DNA from: Prorocentrum cordatum
Lineage: Eukaryota; Sar; Dinophyceae; Prorocentrales; Prorocentraceae
Reading direction: 5' to 3'
DNA: 25,247 nucleotides
Assembly: GCA_963575745.1 (NCBI GenBank)
Contig: CAUYUJ010017819.1
Coordinates: forward strand, 134,337-159,583
Shown here in pieces: positions 17,417 through 25,247 of the stretch. Below the pieces are notes generated by a model. It was not told the DNA's origin, made no database searches, and worked only from the letters and a program-made list of their open reading frames with translations. The translations under genes and the position numbers were made by a program. Position 1 is the first letter of the stretch. Each line of letters begins with the position of its first letter.

Positions 17417-17645
17417 TGCTCACCCCCCACCCACCCCCCCCCCACCCCCACCCCCTCCCCCACCCCCTCCCCCTCCCCCTCTCCTTCTCCTCCTCCTCCT
17501 CCTCCTCCTCCTCCTCCTTCCTCCTCCTCCTCCTCCCTCCTCCTCCTCCCTCTTCCCCTCCTGCCTCCCTTTCTGCCTCCTCCTCCTCCTCCTCCCTCCT
17601 CCTCCTCCCTCCTCCTCCTCCTCCTCCTCCTCCTCCTCCTCCTCC
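17417..17645. repeat. (CCCCAC)n passing into (CTC)n tract
   Basis: C-rich CCCCAC/CCCCTC repeats to about 17480, then imperfect CTC repeat to 17645. Long frames through it are artefacts. Confidence 0.9.
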
Positions 17646-18223
17646 GTCTGGACCCCACCGGCGTATATGCGTGGGGAGGAGACAGGTGCCCTTTCCGGGC
17701 CCTGCAGGCCCCCTCTTGGGCCCTAAAGGGCCCCTCTTCTGCAGCCCTCGCTGCACCCCCATTGATCGCACCCCCCAAGAATTCGCGCCAACGGTGTTTT
17801 GCGACGCCCGGTTCTCAGGGCGATGTTCAAGCTTGGTATCGGTCGGACGTGTGCATGTTTTTCTCGGCGAGGGCCCTCGAGGAGCAGACTGGGCCATCTC
17901 GCCAGACAACCACACGCAGGACACCGAAACGTGCACGGGGGAGAACGGAGGCCGGAGCCATGGCGAGCACACCCCCGCAAGACGCAGGGAACCGGCGTCG
18001 TGATTTTTCTGCACGGGACCCCCAGAACCGTGTGCCCAGGGGCTGCTTTTCCCGGGGGGGGAAAAAACACAGACACAATGAATCGTCGATTCCCAGAAAA
18101 TATAGGAAAATATGGGCAGTGGGGGGGAAGACAGAAACACAGAAAATATAAGAAAATACGGGGAATAGTTTTATTTGTGTGTATTTATTTGTGTGTCCTG
18201 GGGGCCCTTCATTCTGTCTTGTC
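17646..18223. other. No gene seen
   Basis: Mixed composition; A-rich between about 18060 and 18165 with repeated AGAAAATATA words. No recognisable protein or RNA. Confidence 0.4.
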
Positions 18224-18395
18224 GATGCGCTGGAGGTCTGGGCAGGGCGGCACGGCCAGACAAGGCCACCGAGCAGCCCCACGCCGGGGGGGGGTGCCAG
18301 ACCTCCGCCCGGGATCGCGTGTTGTCCCGGCAGCCGTGTCGCCCGAGACCTCCCCACCGTCCGTTTGCGCGGGAGTCGCGCTTTTTCACTGCCCG
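18224..18395 (+). repeat. Direct repeat R6, copy 1
   Basis: The 17-base word GATGCGCTGGAGGTCTG followed by GGCGGCACGG recurs at 18867-18900. Downstream GCGCTTTTT is shared at a similar distance (18378 and 18980). Inside copy 1, GGAGGTCTGGGCA is inverted as TGCCAGACCTCC. The two copies flank MITE-A copy 2. Confidence 0.55.
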
Positions 18396-18404
18396 ACTGC
18401 CGGC

Positions 18405-18607
18405 TACTGCGGGATGACGATTAATAAAAGAAATGGGAGAGAACGATTCAACAAATAGTTTTCTGCGATTTCTGCACAACTTTCTGACTGGAGGAGAACG
18501 ATTAAAGAATAGTTGTCTGGCCCGCGGCCAGTTTTTTCTAATCGTCATCCCGGGCGCCGCCGCATGAACACGACCCCCAGTCATTGATTAATCGTCATCT
18601 TCCATTA
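18405..18607 (-). mobile_element. MITE-A copy 2 (reverse orientation)
   Basis: About 203 bp. Read on the minus strand it aligns with 1154-1351: TAATGGAAGATGACGATTAA at the start, GGTCGTGTTCATGCGGCGGC, TTTAATCGTTCTCCTCCAGT, and AATCGTCATCCCGCAGTA at the end. The interior differs by substitutions and small indels, so the copies are related but not recent duplicates. No coding capacity. Confidence 0.8.
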
Positions 18608-18866
18608 CTTGTTTGGCACGGACGGCCACGGTCCTGGTAACAGAATGCACGTAGGGTGCACATGGCCGTGCTCTCACCCATTCTTCCAGCTGCATCTTCC
18701 CCCGGAATCCCTGGGAAATGCGTGGGCCTGCGATCATCGATCCCTCCCCCCGTTACCCCCAGCACTCCAGATGATGCACTCATCCTCGCCGAGCGATGTC
18801 GCTGACACCACGGCGAAGTGCTCAATGAAGGAGCCTCTGAGGCCAATGCCGCGGGCTATCTTGGCA
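18608..18866. other. No gene seen
   Basis: Mixed composition between MITE-A and the second R6 copy. No recognisable feature. Confidence 0.35.
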
Positions 18867-18995
18867 GATGCGCTGGAGGTCTGCGCATGGCGGCACGGAC
18901 CTCGCGGGCGGGACACAATGCGTCTGCGCGGGGCCTCAGCGGACCAGCCCCCTGGGCCGCGGCCCTGCGGATATAGGGGGCGCTTTTTGCCACGG
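18867..18995 (+). repeat. Direct repeat R6, copy 2
   Basis: Counterpart of 18224-18395. The match is strongest over the first 35 bases and again around GCGCTTTTTGCC; the middle is diverged. Confidence 0.5.
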
Positions 18996-19680
18996 GTGTC
19001 CCGCGCGGAGCGCATCCGTGCGACCGCGTACAGTCGGGGCGCTGGAGAAGGATCCCTTTTCGTTGGGGAGGGGCTCGGTGTTCCTTGATTGTTTTACAGT
19101 TTGCCTTGGGTTGTCCTTAGGTTTTCCATGGGGAATCGAAGTTTAACTTATGGGAAATAGGGGCCTCGTTCCTTATTTAGGGTTCCTTAGGTCAAGGCCC
19201 CGACTGTATCCGCGGGATCGCGCCCCGGAATCCAGTTTGCGAGGGCTCGGACTGGGACCCGTCCGCCGCTCGCGAGCCCGGGACACACCCCTTAATCCTA
19301 CATTTGGCACCGCCTGCCCTCGGCGCCGGCTTCGAGGACGTCCCAAGTTGTCGAAGGCGCATCCCTGAGATTGCCTCCGCCATGTAGCTGCTCTGCCTGA
19401 GGAGTAGGGATGAGTTCAAGATTGTTAACCGCATGCCGATGATAATAAAGGGACCCCCTCCCTTCAGTGTTTAGAGTTGATTATCGTCGCCCTATACAAA
19501 ATTCAAATTGGGCGGCGAGCGCTGAGGCCGAACTTCATTATCACCTCGAAACGCTATGTTGAGATAGCAACATCAAGCGATGTTGATATAGCAACATCAA
19601 GCGAAGCGATCACACTTTTTCAGGATGTGTCAAGCGAAACCAATAATTTTGGGAGGCAGACTCAAACGAAACGAGCAATG
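18996..19680. other. No gene seen; short internal repeats
   Basis: GC-rich to about 19370, then AT-rich. ATAGCAACATCAAGCGATGTTGAT-like words recur at 19564-19605. A lone TTTAGGG at about 19180 is too isolated to be telomeric. Confidence 0.4.
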
Positions 19681-20068
19681 TTCTTATTATTATTATACTT
19701 TCCTCTTCTTCTTTTATATTTCTATCTGTCCTCACGCTCGCCTGAACTTTTTTATCCCTGGGGTTGATTATCCATGGAAAATGAAGCACATGAGCTACCC
19801 TACACGAGCACTTAAAAAATCAATTTTCATAAAGCGTTTGTACATTAAAATTGATAGATTTGGAACTTTGGATTTTTCCTTTCTTCGTCCTCTTCTTATT
19901 TTCCTCTTCTTCTTCTTTCTTATTATTCTTCTACTGTATTCTTCTTCTTTTATATTTCTCTCTGTCCCCACGCTCGCCTGAACTTTTTTATCTCTGGGGT
20001 TGATTATCCATAGAAATTGAGGCACATGAGCTACCCTACACGAGCACTTACAAAAAAACAATTTTCAT
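19681..20068 (+). repeat. Two direct ~150-bp repeats spaced 237 bp
   Basis: The blocks at 19681-19829 and 19918-20068 share TTCTTTTATATTTCT, CACGCTCGCCTGAACTTTTT, GGGGTTGATTATCCAT, CACATGAGCTACCCTACACG and CAATTTTCAT with few differences. Both are AT-rich with TTATTATT leaders. No protein is recognised. Confidence 0.85.
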
Positions 20069-20268
20069 GAGAGATAAGCCATTGTTGATGATATTTCTAT
20101 GAAAACTAAACGCCAAGGATGTCTCAAAACGTGCTCGGCTTGGTCTCCTCTTGATCATCTCTTACTTCGAGATTATGCTGAGGTCTGCTGGGCTACTTTT
20201 ATTATCTCTCCCTGAACCCCGAACTTTATTATCCCCGAGTGTTTATTCTCACGGGCATGAGGTTATTC
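20069..20268. other. AT-rich spacer, no gene seen
   Basis: AT-rich sequence between the 237-bp repeats and R2 copy 2. No recognisable feature. Confidence 0.35.
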
Positions 20269-20777
20269 CCTCTGGGCCATAACGCGCGTGATGCCCCTTG
20301 CCCTCCCCCCCCTCCCCCCCTTCATAACGTAACGCTCCCCCCCTCAGTGCGTCCCCGGCACTGCAGCAGTGCGTCCGGCACCACCGTCTGGGGGGGGACA
20401 CTACGTTTTGCCCTCTTCCGTCCCCCTCCTCTACCCCCCATAACGCTCTGAGCGTCGAAGGACATGGAATTCGTCTTCACCAACATTGGCGCGTGCCCGT
20501 GCAAGGTCGAGCGCAAGCGCCCTCGCTTCCAATGCGGCGTGCCACGCTGGGAAGCCCGCGTAAGCCGCGGCTTAAGGCCGCTATGTCGTCTCGCGTAAGA
20601 CCCGTTCCTTTTCGTCGCTCAGAGGGACAATTACGGAGGTTTCCGCCTGTCTTGGGTTGGATAAGGTCATGTCTGCGAGCAGCGCCCACTTTGGAGCCGA
20701 TTGGGAGCCTGAGGGGGGGGGCGCACTGCTTCCGGCCGGCAAGGAGGCGGGGCGAGGCTCGAGACGCGGGGTTCGAG
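20269..20777 (+). repeat. Direct repeat R2, copy 2 (~510 bp)
   Basis: Counterpart of 7952-8454, same orientation, with the nested inverted-repeat element at 20445-20624. It has an extra GC-rich piece near 20718-20752. Divergence is moderate and spread over the whole length, so the two are separate old insertions or an old duplication. Confidence 0.8.
20445..20624 (+). mobile_element. Inverted-repeat element nested in R2, copy 2
   Basis: The left end GCTCTGAGCGTCGAAGGA is inverted at the right end as TCCTTTTCGTCGCTCAGAG. The same element is at 8159-8334. In this copy the right arm preserves the outer CTCAGAG complement better than in copy 1. Confidence 0.65.
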
Positions 20778-20847
20778 CAGGTTTTGGGCAACTGTCTTCG
20801 TCTCTCAGACGGAACACGCCCGTTATGACCGCGATTTTTTAAGCAAC

Positions 20848-21019
20848 ATATGTGTATATATATATGTATATATGTATATATGTATATATGTATATGTGTA
20901 TACATATATATATATATATGTATATTTATATATACAAACACAAAAAACACAAACACACAAAAAAACACAAAATAAACACAAAATAAACACACAATCTATA
21001 TATATATATATATATATAA
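20848..21019. repeat. (TA)n tracts flanking a CACAAAAAACA-rich segment
   Basis: TATATG/TATA repeats at 20848-20936, then CACAAAAAACACAAACACAC-type sequence, then pure TA at 20997-21018. Low complexity; frames through it are artefacts. Confidence 0.9.
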
Positions 21020-21216
21020 ACGACAAAAAAGCGCTTCGAGGCTGGCAGGGGCGCGCGCCCACGGGGCGCCCACGGGGCGCCCCTGATGCGCCAGGCGCGT
21101 GCCACGACCCGCAGAGAGTGCCTGCTCTCGCAGACGTCGGGAGGGCCGTCCGTCTGTCTCTGTGTGGTCTGCCGTGAGCCCCCTGTGGCGGAGGGTGGGC
21201 GCCCGCGGGGCGCCCA
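21020..21216. other. No gene seen
   Basis: GC-rich with GGGGCGCCCACGGGGCGCCC near 21058-21081, a short tandem of a palindromic word. No protein is recognised. Confidence 0.4.
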
Positions 21217-21360
21217 CCCTCCTCCTCCTCCACCGTCCTCCTCCTCCTCATCTCCTCCTCCTCCTCCTCTCCTCCTCCTCCTCCTCCTCCTCCTCCTCCA
21301 TCCTCCTCCCCCTCCTCCTCCTCCTCCTCTCCTCCTCCTCCTCCTCCTCCTCCTCCTCCC
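21217..21360. repeat. (CTC)n pyrimidine tract
   Basis: About 145 bp of CTC repeat with occasional CAT and CTCT interruptions. Confidence 0.92.
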
Positions 21361-22023
21361 TGGGGGCCCACATTCCCCGCCTGCCTCCCGGGGGGCTTCG
21401 CGACGGAGCCTCGGGACATTCACCCAGCGCATTGGGCGCGCGCGAGGCGCCCGCGAGTCGACTACTTTATTTGTGAATTCAATTGGTTTTATAGGGCTTT
21501 CACAACTGGTCGCGGCCGCGCAGAGGGCGTGCGTGGCGACGCCCCAAATGCTCGGTCTCCAGTGCTTCTACGTGGCGGCGCCCCCGCAGGCACGCAGAGG
21601 GCACGCGTGGCGACGGGGGCGTCGCCACGCAGAGCTTCTGAAGACCAAACATTTTGAAAACCAATTGTTTCCACTACTAAAGTACTCCACATCCTTCAAT
21701 GAGCACCCCCCCGTGCCAACCTGTCCGACGCCCCGTGCCCGCCCCCCCACGCGCCCCAGACCCACCCCCTCTCGCTCCCCGACCTCCCCACGCCCCCCGA
21801 AGGACGGCGGTTGCTCACCCCCCCACGCGATCCCCCCCCCCACGCTTATTGAGAGACCTGGAGCAGCTGCTTTGCGAGTGTTGGAACGCGCTGGTCTACT
21901 GATGATGCGTGCGGCCGCCTGTACCCGGATAGGCTCGAGGGCCGCAGAGCCCAGGGCCCGGCAGCGGGCTCTCGGGCCGCCTCTCGCCATCCCTGGAGGT
22001 GGGAGGGGCGTGAGGCGCAAATC
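21361..22023. other. No gene seen; short hairpin at 21605-21630
   Basis: GCGTGGCGACG at 21605-21615 is perfectly inverted at 21620-21630. The motif CGCAGAGGGCRYGCGTGGCG occurs at about 21519 and again about 73 bp later. The remainder is C-rich (21710-21845) or featureless. Confidence 0.45.
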
Positions 22024-22220
22024 GGCGGCGAGCGAGGGGGGTCAATGAGAAGGAGAAGGCCCTCTCAGAAGGCGGCGGGACCGCTCAGAAGCCCTCGCGC
22101 CTTCCGAGAAGTGTTCTCTGCCTTTGGGGAAGGCTTAGAGAACTTTTCAGAAGGCCAGGAGACGTCTGAACCTTCTGAGAAGGCCTTCTCCTGCTCACTT
22201 TCCCCCCTCGCTCGCCGCCG
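22024..22220 (+). mobile_element. MITE-D copy 2
   Basis: The left end GGCGGCGAGCGAGGGGGG is inverted at the right end as CCCCCCTCGCTCGCCGCC; inner AGAAGGCC words are also paired (GAGAAGGAGAAGGCC with GGCCTTCTCCTGCTC). About 197 bp. The interior aligns with 14757-14958, including CCCTCGCGCCTTCYGAGAAG. This copy has the better preserved ends and defines the family. Confidence 0.83.
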
Positions 22221-22224
22221 AGTA

Positions 22225-22309
22225 AAGGGGTGTGGTGCCAGTGTTGAGTCTGGCGGTGCCATCTGTCGCAGATAGCACCTCGACTCCCACGACTGGCACC
22301 ACACCCCTT
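22225..22309. repeat. Perfect 18-bp inverted repeat (85-bp hairpin)
   Basis: AAGGGGTGTGGTGCCAGT at 22225-22242 is exactly inverted at 22292-22309. A second inner pairing (GGTGCCATCTG with CAGATAGCACC) supports a folded structure. It lies 4 bp beyond MITE-D copy 2. Confidence 0.85.
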
Positions 22310-22532
22310 GCTGCCACACCCTTGTCCGACCTCCAGATCCATCCCTGGGGGGGGGCTGCCTGGAGCCCCGGGGCGCCATGATCGACAGCCTCTTCCTCGT
22401 ATCCGGCAGCGGGAACCATGTGCTGGAGAGGTCGCCGGTCGTCGAAGAGCAGATCGGGAACACAACTGTGGGGCTGGGAGGATGTCAAGCAATGGCGAAG
22501 CGTCCTGGCTTGCCTAGAGGCCCACCAAGGAA
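22310..22532. other. No gene seen
   Basis: Mixed composition. The phrase GCGTCCTGGC at about 22498 is shared with 15597. A weak likeness exists between the region around CGTGCTGGA-type words here and at 23140-23165, too weak to call. Confidence 0.35.
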
Positions 22533-22711
22533 TGTTCTAACAACCTTTTGCGGTCTGCACGAAAGGTTCTTAGAATATTTCTGGCTGAGACTGACTTGTT
22601 TTAACACATCGGGTTTATGTTCTAAGAACATTGTTTTTGCTCTTTGAAAATTTGTGGGTTCCAAGACAATTTCATGGTAGGACCATGGGAATGCCGGGAC
22701 GGTCGGTTCCT
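22533..22711 (+). repeat. Dispersed repeat R5, copy 2 (~180 bp)
   Basis: Counterpart of 15889-16075. The TTCTAAGAAC palindrome at about 22619 and the closing GGGACGGTCGGT are conserved. Same orientation as copy 1. Confidence 0.75.
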
Positions 22712-22834
22712 GCTCAAGGATGGGGTTGGGAGAAGTGATGATTTCACTACCCGTATGCGGCCGAAGGTGTCGTTCATTGCATACGGATTCGGTGGGTCAT
22801 ACTTTTCATCCTCCGAACCCCTTCCACTGAACAC

Positions 22835-22952
22835 TAGGGGGCCACATGCGAACCCTACCCCTACCCCCCACGACTTCTGAGGGCGAAGTGAACCCCACCC
22901 TCCCCCTCAGAAATCGTGGGGGGTAGGGGTAGGGTTCGCATGTGGCCCCCTA
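22835..22952. repeat. Near-perfect 49-bp inverted repeat with 20-bp loop
   Basis: Arms 22835-22883 and 22904-22952 match in reverse complement with about one mismatch. The arms contain CACATGCGAACCCTACCCCT and a CCCCCCACGA run. The structure could form a long cruciform or hairpin RNA. It may be a foldback transposable element; no second copy is in the window. Confidence 0.9.
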
Positions 22953-22995
22953 AACACGGCTGGCTCTCCGCAGCGGAAACGGCGCAAATCTAATT

Positions 22996-23092
22996 TGGCG
23001 GAGCTCCGCGCGGATGCCTCGGATCGTTGCCAGGGCCCCCCGGGTCCAGCACCCATCCGAGAAATCCGCATGGGCCTCCAAGATTTTATGTT
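22996..23092. repeat. Diverged copy of the 23507-23634 inverted repeat
   Basis: GAGCTCCGCGCGGAT, CTCGGATC and GGGCCC in the left half, and ATCCGAGAAATCCGC in the right half, match the corresponding parts of 23507-23634. The interior is shorter. Possible second member of the same small family. Confidence 0.45.
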
Positions 23093-23506
23093 TATACCAG
23101 TGGTTTGGTCCCCTGTTATCGTTTTCGGCACTGGGGGCCACGTGCTGGATGGGTCGCCGATCGGCACGGACGAGACGTGTACGGAAAGAGTGGGCACGGA
23201 GAGGACCCACAGCTGTGCTTGCCAATTTGGAGCAGGGTTCGCTGTCGGCGTCGCCACGGTCGTTGGCCGTTTGAGACAGAAGGCCGCTTGCCCAACATCA
23301 GCCGCTGTCGGTCTTGGACAACACCTGCTGTGCGGCGTCGTACACTTTGTTTTTCCGTACCCTGTTCGGGCATCCGAAGCCGATGAAGGCACTTCTGATC
23401 TTCTAAGATATGTTGGTTTCCATCCAGTTGTTTCTCAACTTTTCGGCTCCCTGGGGCATGCGACATCAAACAACATAACCACACACAACGGCATAAACAT
23501 AGTTTC
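23093..23506. other. No recognised gene
   Basis: Moderate GC. A plus-strand frame stays open from about 22995 past this stretch, but it also spans both inverted repeats and matches no family I know. Chance or an old exon are both possible. Confidence 0.35.
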
Positions 23507-23634
23507 CGGCGCTCCGCGCGGATCTCTTGGATCTGCGCTGGGCCCCTGGCGGCGCCTCCGGCGCCGCCCCCGGCGCGCACCGCGCGCCAGGAAGGGGGTC
23601 CACCGCAGATCCAAGAGATCCGCGCGGAGCGCCG
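23507..23634. repeat. Perfect 31-bp inverted repeat around a GC-rich palindromic core
   Basis: Arms 23507-23537 and 23604-23634 are exact reverse complements (CGGCGCTCCGCGCGGATCTC continuing TTGGATCTGCG). The 66-bp spacer is itself GC-rich and palindromic (GGCGCCTCCGGCGCC). It has MITE-like architecture with no coding capacity. Confidence 0.88.
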
Positions 23635-23823
23635 AAAGGTTATGCTCATGCTGCCTCTTCTGCCTGCGCTTTCGGGCGCTCTGGGGCGTGCGACGCGGCC
23701 CGGGACCATGCACCAAAGAGCTGCCGGGGACGACGGGACGACGAGCGGGCTCCCGGGAGGGGGGTCGGGACCTCGTGGAGCGGCGCCGCGGAACAACAAG
23801 ATGGCCGCATCGGATGACTTTGA

Positions 23824-23972
23824 GTCGGGCCTGTCCCTCTACAGGGGGAACATTCAACAATAGTCAAAAAATAGTCTTGGGACTATTTTTAAACAGTTGT
23901 TCCATTTCGGAGCATGTTTTGAATAACTTTATTTTGTTGTCGAAAATCCCCCTGTAGGGGGACGCGCCCGAC
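23824..23972 (-). mobile_element. Introner-like inverted-repeat element, copy 2
   Basis: The left arm GTCGGGCCTGTCCCTCTACA continuing GGGGGAA pairs with the right arm ending CCCCCTGTAGGGGGACGCGC and then CCGAC. About 149 bp. On the minus strand it reads GTAAGTCGGGC at its start and TAGAGGGACAG before GCCCGAC at its end, the same edges as copy 1 on the plus strand. The spacers have diverged almost completely, while the arms are kept. Confidence 0.78.
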
Positions 23973-23974
23973 TT

Positions 23975-24146
23975 ACGGATAACTCTGCAAGCCAAGGGCT
24001 CCCCCCACGCCGCGCAGAGCTCCCGACGGGCGGCTCGGGGGGGCGTGTGCGTTCGGCAGAAGACTGAGGCCCTCGGGCTCTCACCCGACCCCAGGGACTG
24101 CCAGACAAAAAAACGATGCGGGATGTGGCACCTGCCTGGGAGGTCG
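23975..24146. other. No gene seen
   Basis: Mixed composition, no recognisable feature. Confidence 0.35.
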
Positions 24147-24311
24147 GCCACGCGCAGAGGGGGGCCAGGGGGAGGAGGGGAGGCTTCTGAGAAACACCTC
24201 TGCTTCTCTCAGAATGCGCGGGCCGCACCCGTAGATGTGGAAGGCCGGCTCCTTCTGAGAAGCAGCCTCCTTCTACAGAGCCTTCCCCCCTCCCCCCCGA
24301 CCCCCCTGGCG
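24147..24311 (+). mobile_element. Possible MITE-D copy 3 (diverged)
   Basis: It shares the interior style of MITE-D: GGCTTCTGAGAA, TTCTCTCAGAA, CTCCTTCTGAGAAGC. Its edges, a G-rich GCAGAGGGGGGCCAGGGGG and a C-rich CCCCCCTCCCCCCCGACCCC, are roughly complementary. The classical GGCGGCGAGCG end is not preserved, so this is tentative. Confidence 0.4.
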
Positions 24312-24574
24312 CGCGCCGCAAACCCAGACCCCCGACGTCATGGTTCTTTTTCGACGTCGACCCCCTGAGGTCTCGATCCACTTCCCGGGACCGGTTTCAT
24401 ATCCTGAGTCCCTCTTTGACGGCCCCGAGGCCGGGTAATTGCGGGCCCCCAGAGGCCCAACATAGCGAAAAGCCTCCCGCCGCGATGCCTCTGCCTGACT
24501 CGACGAGGTCTGGGCATGGGGTGGTTCGGATGCAACTCCTGGGAGGTCAAATTCTGATTCCGCCCTGGTCCGAA
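24312..24574. other. No gene seen
   Basis: Mixed composition. Frames on the minus strand continue through the 10-bp repeat that follows, but no family is recognised. Confidence 0.35.
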
Positions 24575-24576
24575 AT

Positions 24577-24660
24577 CCGGCTTCATCCGTCTTGATCCCG
24601 CTTGATCCAGCTTGATCCCGCTGAACCCCGCTTCTATCCGGCTTAATCCCGCTTATAACT
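24577..24660 (+). repeat. 10-bp tandem repeat, about eight units
   Basis: Units CTTCATCCGT, CTTGATCCCG, CTTGATCCAG, CTTGATCCCG, CTGAACCCCG, then CTTCTATCCG and GCTTAATCCC: a degenerate CTTGATCCCG minisatellite. Confidence 0.85.
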
Positions 24661-25092
24661 CGAGGCCAATTCCGGCGTGAGAGCCCCGCAATGGGGTTCC
24701 ATCCTCCGTAATCTTTCCGACGGAGACCTCCCAGCAGCTGCTTCCTGCAGGGTGGCGAGGTGTGCGCAGTTCCGGGCCCGCGGTGGCAGCCAGCCCCTGG
24801 GGCCGCTGCAGGGCCCCCCTTTTCGCGCCGCAGGGCCCCCTCTCGTCGCAGGCCTAGAGGTTGACACCAACATCGAAATCGGCGGTGTGCATCCACCGAG
24901 GGAGGAAGATCCCGATCTCGGTGATGGTGGTAACATTCTGGCTTCCAACGTGGCCGAAATATTGCCACCAACACCGAAATAGAGGATCGTCTTTTCCCCT
25001 GTGGAGGCGGGCAGTGACAAGAGCTCCTGGAACGGGGGGCGTGTCTCGGAAATGGGGAATACACGCATCACCATCCGAGGCCCGAAAACCAG
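24661..25092. other. No gene seen
   Basis: Short similar words ACACCAACATCGAAAT (24862) and CCACCAACACCGAAAT (24965) bracket a GGTGATGGTGGTAA segment, a weak repeat. Otherwise featureless. Confidence 0.35.
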
Positions 25093-25153
25093 CACTTCAC
25101 TAATTTTGGGCCCCAGGGCCCACAGGCCCCAGGGGCCCCAGATTAGTGAAGTG
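25093..25153. repeat. Inverted repeat CACTTCACTAAT with GC-palindromic loop
   Basis: CACTTCACTAAT at 25093-25104 is exactly inverted at 25142-25153 around a GGGCCCCAGGGCCC-rich core. A further CACTTCACTAA at about 25189 suggests another element end. The window ends before it can be followed. Confidence 0.75.
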
Positions 25154-25247
25154 ATGTTTTTTTCCACGTGAGGACCCCGAAATTCATCACTTCACTAAAC
25201 CGAACCCAGGACGAGCGTCAGGGGCCGAATTGCTGCTGTGATGCAAC

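Noticed and set aside
22850-22945. CCCTACCCCTACC words resembling telomere repeat
   Set aside because: The plant-type telomere repeat is TTTAGGG; here the words are part of the arms of a foldback and are not a tandem array.
22995-23957. A 320-codon plus-strand frame
   Set aside because: It runs through two inverted-repeat elements and into the introner-like element, and no domain is recognisable. Chance opening in moderate-GC DNA is more likely.

Overview
The window looks like nuclear DNA of a core dinoflagellate. The strongest evidence is a 21-nt exact match to the dinoflagellate trans-spliced leader (DinoSL), read on the minus strand at 7458-7478. GC-rich sequence, abundant simple repeats, several small inverted-repeat element families and a dinoflagellate-style LINE retrotransposon agree with this. 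The genus cannot be fixed from this sequence; a Prorocentrum-like genome is only a guess. A run of exactly 100 Ns (7524-7623) is an assembly gap inside a (GAG)n tract.

The main coding content is one decayed LINE on the minus strand, about 7478 down to 3154. It runs from the spliced-leader relic through a 165-nt leader, a zinc-ribbon and coiled-coil ORF1-like region and an endonuclease/exonuclease/phosphatase (EEP) domain to a reverse transcriptase with a YVDD motif. At least two, probably three, frame changes and three in-frame stops disable it. Its 3' end is missing and it abuts a dispersed repeat. Carrying the leader at its 5' end implies it was copied from a trans-spliced mRNA. The only other stretch that reads like real protein is a GC3-biased, frameshifted fragment of unknown function at 9598-10124 on the plus strand.

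The rest is repeat-rich intergenic DNA. By eye I find these families, most with two copies in the window: MITE-A (1154-1351 and 18405-18607, opposite orientations); a CAGT-ended mariner-like MITE pair (12862-13034 and 16697-16867); an inverted-repeat element whose outer edge reads GTAAGT, so introner-like (13749-13908 and 23824-23972); MITE-D (14757-14958, 22024-22220 and perhaps 24147-24311); a ~500-bp direct repeat R2 with a nested inverted-repeat element (7952-8454 and 20269-20777); repeat R1 (three copies, 1463-3153); and repeat R5 (15889-16075 and 22533-22711). Tandem arrays have periods of 113 bp (palindromic), 83 bp, 33 bp (with an ATTGG box) and 10 bp. Homopurine/homopyrimidine GAG/CTC tracts recur at seven places and produce long but meaningless open frames.

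No tRNA, rRNA, CRISPR array or intact host gene was recognised. Repeat relationships come from visual alignment; boundaries are accurate to a few bases only where both ends are clear.
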